This document shows positions 59,200 through 64,000 of a stretch of 64,000 nt of DNA, one piece after another; within the stretch, counting starts at the first letter, position 1, and each line of letters begins with the position of its first letter. The translations under genes and the position numbers were made by a program. Where the stretch lies: assembly GCA_051453625.1 (NCBI GenBank), contig JBOZIK010000001.1:192164648-192228647 (forward strand), read 5' to 3'. The notes under the pieces were generated by a model, which saw only the letters and a list, made by a program, of their open reading frames with translations, was not told the DNA's origin and searched no databases. Source of the stretch: Welwitschia mirabilis (taxonomy: Eukaryota; Gnetophyta; Gnetopsida; Welwitschiales).

Positions 59200-62100
59200 T
59201 AAAATAACATTTGAAACTTTGCCTAAGACCTCTATTACACATTAGAAACTTATTAGTCTTCTGGGCCCCTCTTGAAACTTGTATGCATTGGATCCAAGAT
59301 GCATTAGGTCACTTAATTAGAGTTTCTTCTAATGAAAATATGAATCCTAATACTAGAACTAATGAAGAACAAAGATCACCATCTAGAAATCAACCTTATG
59401 ATGATACCTACGAAGAACAAGCTTCCACTTCCCAATAACCAAACCCAAATGCTCAATCTACTTTTCAATGGTTTTTTATAATGAAGAACTGTTAGATAAC
59501 CTATAAGCCTATTATTTTAGTCAATAAGTAGCCTAAAACATTGGCCAAAATACATTACAAAATCAACTCAACAATTTCACTAAACAACTTGTTCATAATT
59601 ATTTACAACCCCAATGCTTAGGTACCTTATCATGTATAGTCTAATTACCAATGGTACATAGGCTAGAGTTTAAGTTATTCACCATTCAATTACTTCTCCA
59701 TTTTTATGGCTTAAAATCAAAATACCCATGCTTTTACCTCAAAGAATTTGAATTCATGTTATCACCTTTTTCTCAGTACCTACCACCTATGGTAACCTTA
59801 GACTCACCCTTTTCCTATTCTCTCTCAAGGAAAAAGCTAAATTTTGGTCTATACCCTTAAATATATATCCATCACAACTTGGAATGATCTAATGAAAGCA
59901 TTTATTTAAAAATTCTTTCCATGTCGTAAAATTAATGCTTTAAAGTAAGAGATCATGAACTATTAATAGAAAGAGCATGAAACCTTCTCACAAGCCTTAT
60001 AAAGGTATAAGGATTTACTTTAGAAATGTCATGGATTTGAGCTAGTAGAGTCATTAGTTTTTTTATGATACATTATTAAAAAATAATAGGTAATTAGTTA
60101 AAATGATGAGTAGAAAAAGATTCCTAAATCTTTCACAAGTTTGGAATTACCTTGAAAATGTAGCTGAAAGTTTTAGAAACTAGAAAAAACCAATTAAACC
60201 ATCTAGATGCTAGTAATTAATTAGGTTCATTAGTGTTTTTGAAGTACTTGACAACTTTGACATTAATAATAGGATAGACAAACTATCAAGAAAAGTAGAA
60301 TCCCTTTTCACCTCATCTAAGCCATCAACCTCCAAACTTGAAACTGTTATCCACTACATTGACTTCCATGAAACAACTGAGTATCCCTCAATACCTCTCT
60401 TCTAAAGCATAGTTAATGAATAATTTAATGTAGTAGGACATCATTGGTATAATCAAAAAATAACTCATATTTAAATATCTACAACCCTGTGTGGAGGAAC
60501 TATTGTAATTTTTCTTAGAAATAGAACAACTCATGTAATTAAAGCTACACTAGGTAACAAAGAAATTCATTTTCATCACTATGCTCCTATCCCTTTTCAT
60601 CAAAATAATAACAACCCTCATCATCTACTCCTTGGAGGAATCACTAAGGAAATTCATGGAATCCCAAGCCTAGACTAATCATGATTATACTCATATCATC
60701 TATAATCATGAACAAACTCTTAAATGACATTCCTCCTACTTGAGAAATCTAGATAAAATTGCCCAACAATAATTCTTCTCCCTTAAGAAACTTAAACAAA
60801 ATTTTTAAATTCACACCCAGTTTCTTCAACAAATTCAATAGATCCAAACCCTAATTCCTTCTTCTTCAAATTAAAGAGAACTAGGAAAACTTCTCATGAG
60901 CTCATAGCCAAATATAAAATGAGTTAGATTTGCAGAAGGACTAGAGTCTATCCAACTTAACGAACCAAAACCATTCACCTTATAAGTGGGAAAAAGTTGA
61001 ATAATAATCTAAGTTAAACCTAACTAAAGAACTAATACCTAAGGAAAACAATGAAAAGGATGAAACATTAGAAGAACCTCTTTTTATTTACTAAGAACCT
61101 CTATCCTTCCCATAATAGCTCAGGAAGAAAAAAATTAAGAAGAAATAACTAGAAGCCTTAGAGGTTTTCAAAGAAGCCAAAATTAATATGTTGATGTCAG
61201 ATGTTATTAAACAAATCCCCTATTATGCTAAATTCCCAAAATATATCTATACAATTAAGAGGAAAATACATGTTAAGAAAAAAGCCTTTCTAGCCCATCA
61301 AATAAGTGCAATCATATAAGAGAAAATTCTCCTAAAATACAAACATTTTGAATGCCCTATTATTACTATTAAAATTGGAGATAAATATCTTAGGCAAGCC
61401 TTGTCAGATCTAGAAATAAGCATAAATGTTTTACCCCACTTAGTTTACAAGGAACTTGATCTAAATCATCTCAAAAAGACCAAAATCTGATTTTAGCTAG
61501 CTGATAACTTACTGAAATCACCATTAGGAATTGTTGAAAGTGTAATTATTTAAATAGCTAATTTCTACTTTTTGGTAGATTTCATCGTGAAGTATAATTC
61601 AATTCTAGTTATTTTAGGTAGACATTTTTTGGAAACATCAGATGCTCTTAATAATTGTAGAAGTAGTCACATAAAAATTTCCTGTGGTAACATAACAATG
61701 GATTTAAATATTTTTAACATTGTGTAATTATTATGGACAATAATAATGCCGATTTAAGTTCATGATCTTAATCCCTCTTTATTTGAACCACATATTTATT
61801 CTTCTAATAATTATTTCCATAATTTGAACTTACATTTCAAAAACTTATTACAAAAGCATAGAAATGTAATAGGATGGGTCACATCTACCTTTGAACATTT
61901 AGATTCTTCTATTTGCACTGATCATGTTCTTTCAAATTTCTTACATGTATGTGTAAAGTTAATTCATAAAAATGATATCCACCCTAATCCCTTTTCAAAT
62001 AACCAAGATTCTGAAATTCAAAATCACAATATTTTTGAACCTTCCACTTTGTGTTTCCTTAAAAAACCTCCTTATAGTAGCACTTTCCAAAATGCAATCA

Positions 62101-62246
62101 ACTCATTTACACCAAGGATGTTTTTTTTATCAAATATTATGAACATCATTGCTTATTCAAATAATTTCATACATCCATTCCAATTTTATATCACCTTATT
62201 AAATGCACAAATCATTTACTTCTACCATCCATTCATGAGTTTCTAA
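59200..62246 (+). pseudogene. Athila-like gypsy relic C: gag and protease, no RT
   Basis: Gag: IRVSSNENMNPNTRTNEEQ (59310-59370), HFYGLKSKYPCFYLKEFEF (~59690-59750), RLTLFLFSLKEKAKFW (59800-59847, the Athila 'RLxLFPFSLxDxAKxWL' core), ESLFTSSKPSTSK. Protease: HFECPIITIKIGDKYLRQAL, SDLEISINVLPHLVYKEL (61407 on, where DLGAS has become DLEIS), ADNLLKSPLGIVESV, ILGRHFLETSDALNNC (~61613), ISCGNITMDLNIFNI. Then LLQKHRNVIGWVTSTFEHLD (61842-61902), the linker before RT. RT, RNase H and integrase are absent; instead an open block to 62246 (VLSNFLHVCVKLIHK ... STLCFLKKPPYSSTFQ) parallels 29060-29450. Stops between segments show inactivity. Confidence 0.75.
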
Positions 62247-62880
62247 GACTTGATAACCCTAGTTGGTGGCCCTTAATAAAATTGTCTTATCAGTACAATG
62301 TTAGGTAAAATTTAAGTTTACTTGTATTTTTTATGAAAAGGTTAGACCTATTTTTGAGTTATCTTATTAAGGTTTATTTCACTTAATGTCTTTAATTTGA
62401 AAAGTATGATCAAAAAATGTGGAATCTACTTTCATACTATGATCATTGTTTTTAAGCATTTTATGGGATCAGGATTTTTTTTATTAGGCTAATGATCTAA
62501 TTACTACTTTCATTTGCATAAAAATATTGAATACTAGAAGAACAATGAAAAGGAAAAAAATAATGTCTCTTTTTTAGAAAGCACATTTTGTTTTGATCAA
62601 TTAATTGGATTTAGCTAATTGCACTAGGACTATGGACGCTCACTTGCAATGTAGCTCTAATGACCTATTTATGACATGAGTAACTACATCAAGGTTATAA
62701 ATGGTTAATGGTAATGCAGCACTAATTTCTTCCAAAAAAACAACATCCTTAATTATATTGAAAGAATATGTCATAACTCTATACGATCAATTTGATCTAA
62801 ATGCTTGAAGAAACGAAGATGTGTAATTATGGAAAAGGTAAATCATGGAAAGAAATGTGAGATTTGTAGATGCTTTTGTG
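62247..62880 (+). repeat. 3' non-coding region of Athila-like relic C
   Basis: Collinear with 29451-30130 (see that entry). Includes TTAGGCTAATGATC, CACTAGGACTATGGACGC, TTTATGACATGAGTAACTAC and GATCTAAATGCTTG. Confidence 0.6.
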
Positions 62881-63636
62881 TTACGTTTTTTAACTTTTGT
62901 GCTTGAAAATTTTCTTACTAACTTTTTAATTTTGTAGGTTTACTTAGAGGACATATTATGTGTTTAGTAAGTTGATCCATTTAAGTAAAAATAAGAATCA
63001 TAAAAATTTTAATAAAGTAGTCATTTACTTAAGTCTTTTTGTCTTGCATTTATAGGATTTATGTTTAATGTATGTTTTCCAATTATGTTTGTTTTTCCCA
63101 AGTTGCATTACCATTTGTTTTGCCTAAGTTGCATTACTAATTTAACCATGATGTTCCATGAAAAAATACATGCAAAGATACAATTGTGTTTTTTTTTACA
63201 TAACCTATTGATCCATGCCACAATTGTTGTCTAATAAATCTAGATCATTGATAAACCTAAATGATCTCACGATCCAAAATTATCATCATACCTATAAGAA
63301 ATCATACCTTTCCTTGATGTTTCACCATCCCTATAAGCTAAGTGCTTATTTTATGTTGTGTTTGAATCCTCCACTATCATGCAATCATCCTCTCCTTATC
63401 TAGCCTGTGCCACTACCTATCTTCACTTGTGTCATCATTTTTTATGCTCAGCCTTTATTCCATTTCCTTTCATGATCTTATCTCGCATTTCCTAGTCTTT
63501 TTCACAGTCAGGTAAGCTATTAAAATCTATTTTTCTACCTATGTTTCTTAATTTATTTCATAGATCTTATTTTCATTACATCTTTTAAACTTAGCATGAT
63601 AATCTCTCATTTTTCTATTTTCCCTCTCTGCCATTC
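62881..63636. other. AT-rich stretch without supported genes
   Basis: Short frame 63215-63403 is not supported. A pair of GTTTTTCCCAAGTTGCATTACC and GTTTTGCCTAAGTTGCATTAC-type sequences lies at 63088-63140. Confidence 0.4.
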
Positions 63637-63666
63637 CTCTATTTTTCTCTATTTTTCTCTATTTTC
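63637..63666 (+). repeat. 10-bp tandem repeat, three units
   Basis: CTCTATTTTT three times, the last unit ending in C, in a pyrimidine-rich leader shortly before the ATG at 63688. Confidence 0.8.
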
Positions 63667-63687
63667 CTTGTTGACTTTTTTAGAAAT

Positions 63688-64000
63688 ATGAATCGAAGAC
63701 AAGGTTTCTTCATTGAGGAAGGAATTTTTTACTCATTTCTAGATATGTTTGCTCCATTTTATCTTGTAAGAATTAAAATGGGAGGATGGAATTATCTACT
63801 AAAAGAGGCTAATACATTATGTTACCTAAAGAAAGTGCTTAAATTTTATAAGAATGCGATATTTAATGAAGAAGACCCCTTAATAATCCATTCTTGTATT
63901 TAACACACTTTATTTTTCATATCTTAAGGTAATTTTGAAGTAATCTTAGGGGTAGAATACTTAGAACATCTCCCTTTTTCTTTGGTAAAAACTTTAGAGT
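63688..64000 (+). pseudogene. 'Putative plant transposon protein'-like fragment, cut by window end
   Basis: The ATG at 63688 opens 71 codons: MNRRQGFFIEEGIF, then DMFAPFYLVRIKMGGWNYLL, LKKVLKFYKNAIFNEEDPLI. After one stop at 63901-63903 the same frame goes on to FEVILGVEYLEHLPFSLV at the window end. The pattern 'RGxxxExG ... GWxxLxxxxxPxYxxxVxEFYxNA ... ILGVP' is that of the plant transposon/Athila-associated protein also seen at 38365. It is the best preserved retroelement frame in the window. Role of this protein is not established. It may belong to an element starting upstream in the pyrimidine-rich leader. Confidence 0.55.

Overview
This window is AT-rich, repeat-dominated nuclear DNA from a flowering plant. 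That reading rests on plant-type LTR retrotransposons of both superfamilies (Ty1/copia and Ty3/gypsy, including Athila-like pieces), primer-binding sites of the plant initiator-Met type (TGGTATCAGAGC and decayed forms), a plant family-1 beta-glucosidase fragment with introns, and a tRNA-like SINE candidate. I see no intact protein-coding gene. Nearly every recognisable coding stretch is a retrotransposon relic broken by stops and frameshifts. CpG is visibly scarce and TpG/CpA common, as expected of old, methylated, silenced DNA. All identifications come from reading the translations by eye; no search was run.

Layout, left half. 1-172: possible exon of an unidentified gene (minus), then a SINE candidate (630-790). 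1940-10278: two ~1.97 kb direct repeats with LTR character enclosing a broken beta-glucosidase (GH1) fragment instead of gag-pol. 10279-16600: AT-rich filler with assembly gaps and microsatellites. 16620-18856: minus-strand gypsy gag relic with a possible primer site at 19118. 19780-21502 and 27984-28430: one pyrimidine-rich block split by a copia element (21503-27978) that still has matching 5-bp target-site duplications (TGCTC). This element starts as a plus-strand gag-protease-integrase and, after a gap, continues as a different, minus-strand copia relic.

Layout, right half. 28640-30130: Athila-like relic lacking reverse transcriptase. 31140-38260: plus-strand Sire/Tork-like copia with arrays of an AGACATCT/AGATGTCT motif on both sides. 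38365-39000: a 'putative plant transposon protein'-like fragment. 39169-45240: a second, minus-strand Sire/Tork-like copia with a perfect primer site and a 1.19 kb LTR. 45330-46160: minus-strand gypsy gag. 46560-47932: striking 91-bp tandem array. 48150-50883: minus-strand copia gag with a tandemly duplicated LTR/primer-site/gag-start module. 50884-58560: mostly unassigned AT-rich DNA with one recent 111-bp duplication. 59200-62880: second Athila-like relic with the same RT-less layout as the first. 63688-64000: another plant-transposon-protein fragment running off the end.

Nothing here works together as a pathway; it is a layered insertion record. The points most worth a second look are the CpG-centred palindrome arrays in LTRs, the primer-site-like tandem array inside an LTR, the shared RT-less Athila architecture, the 91-to-100-bp satellite, and gaps whose two edges carry the same sequence (probably unmerged overlaps).
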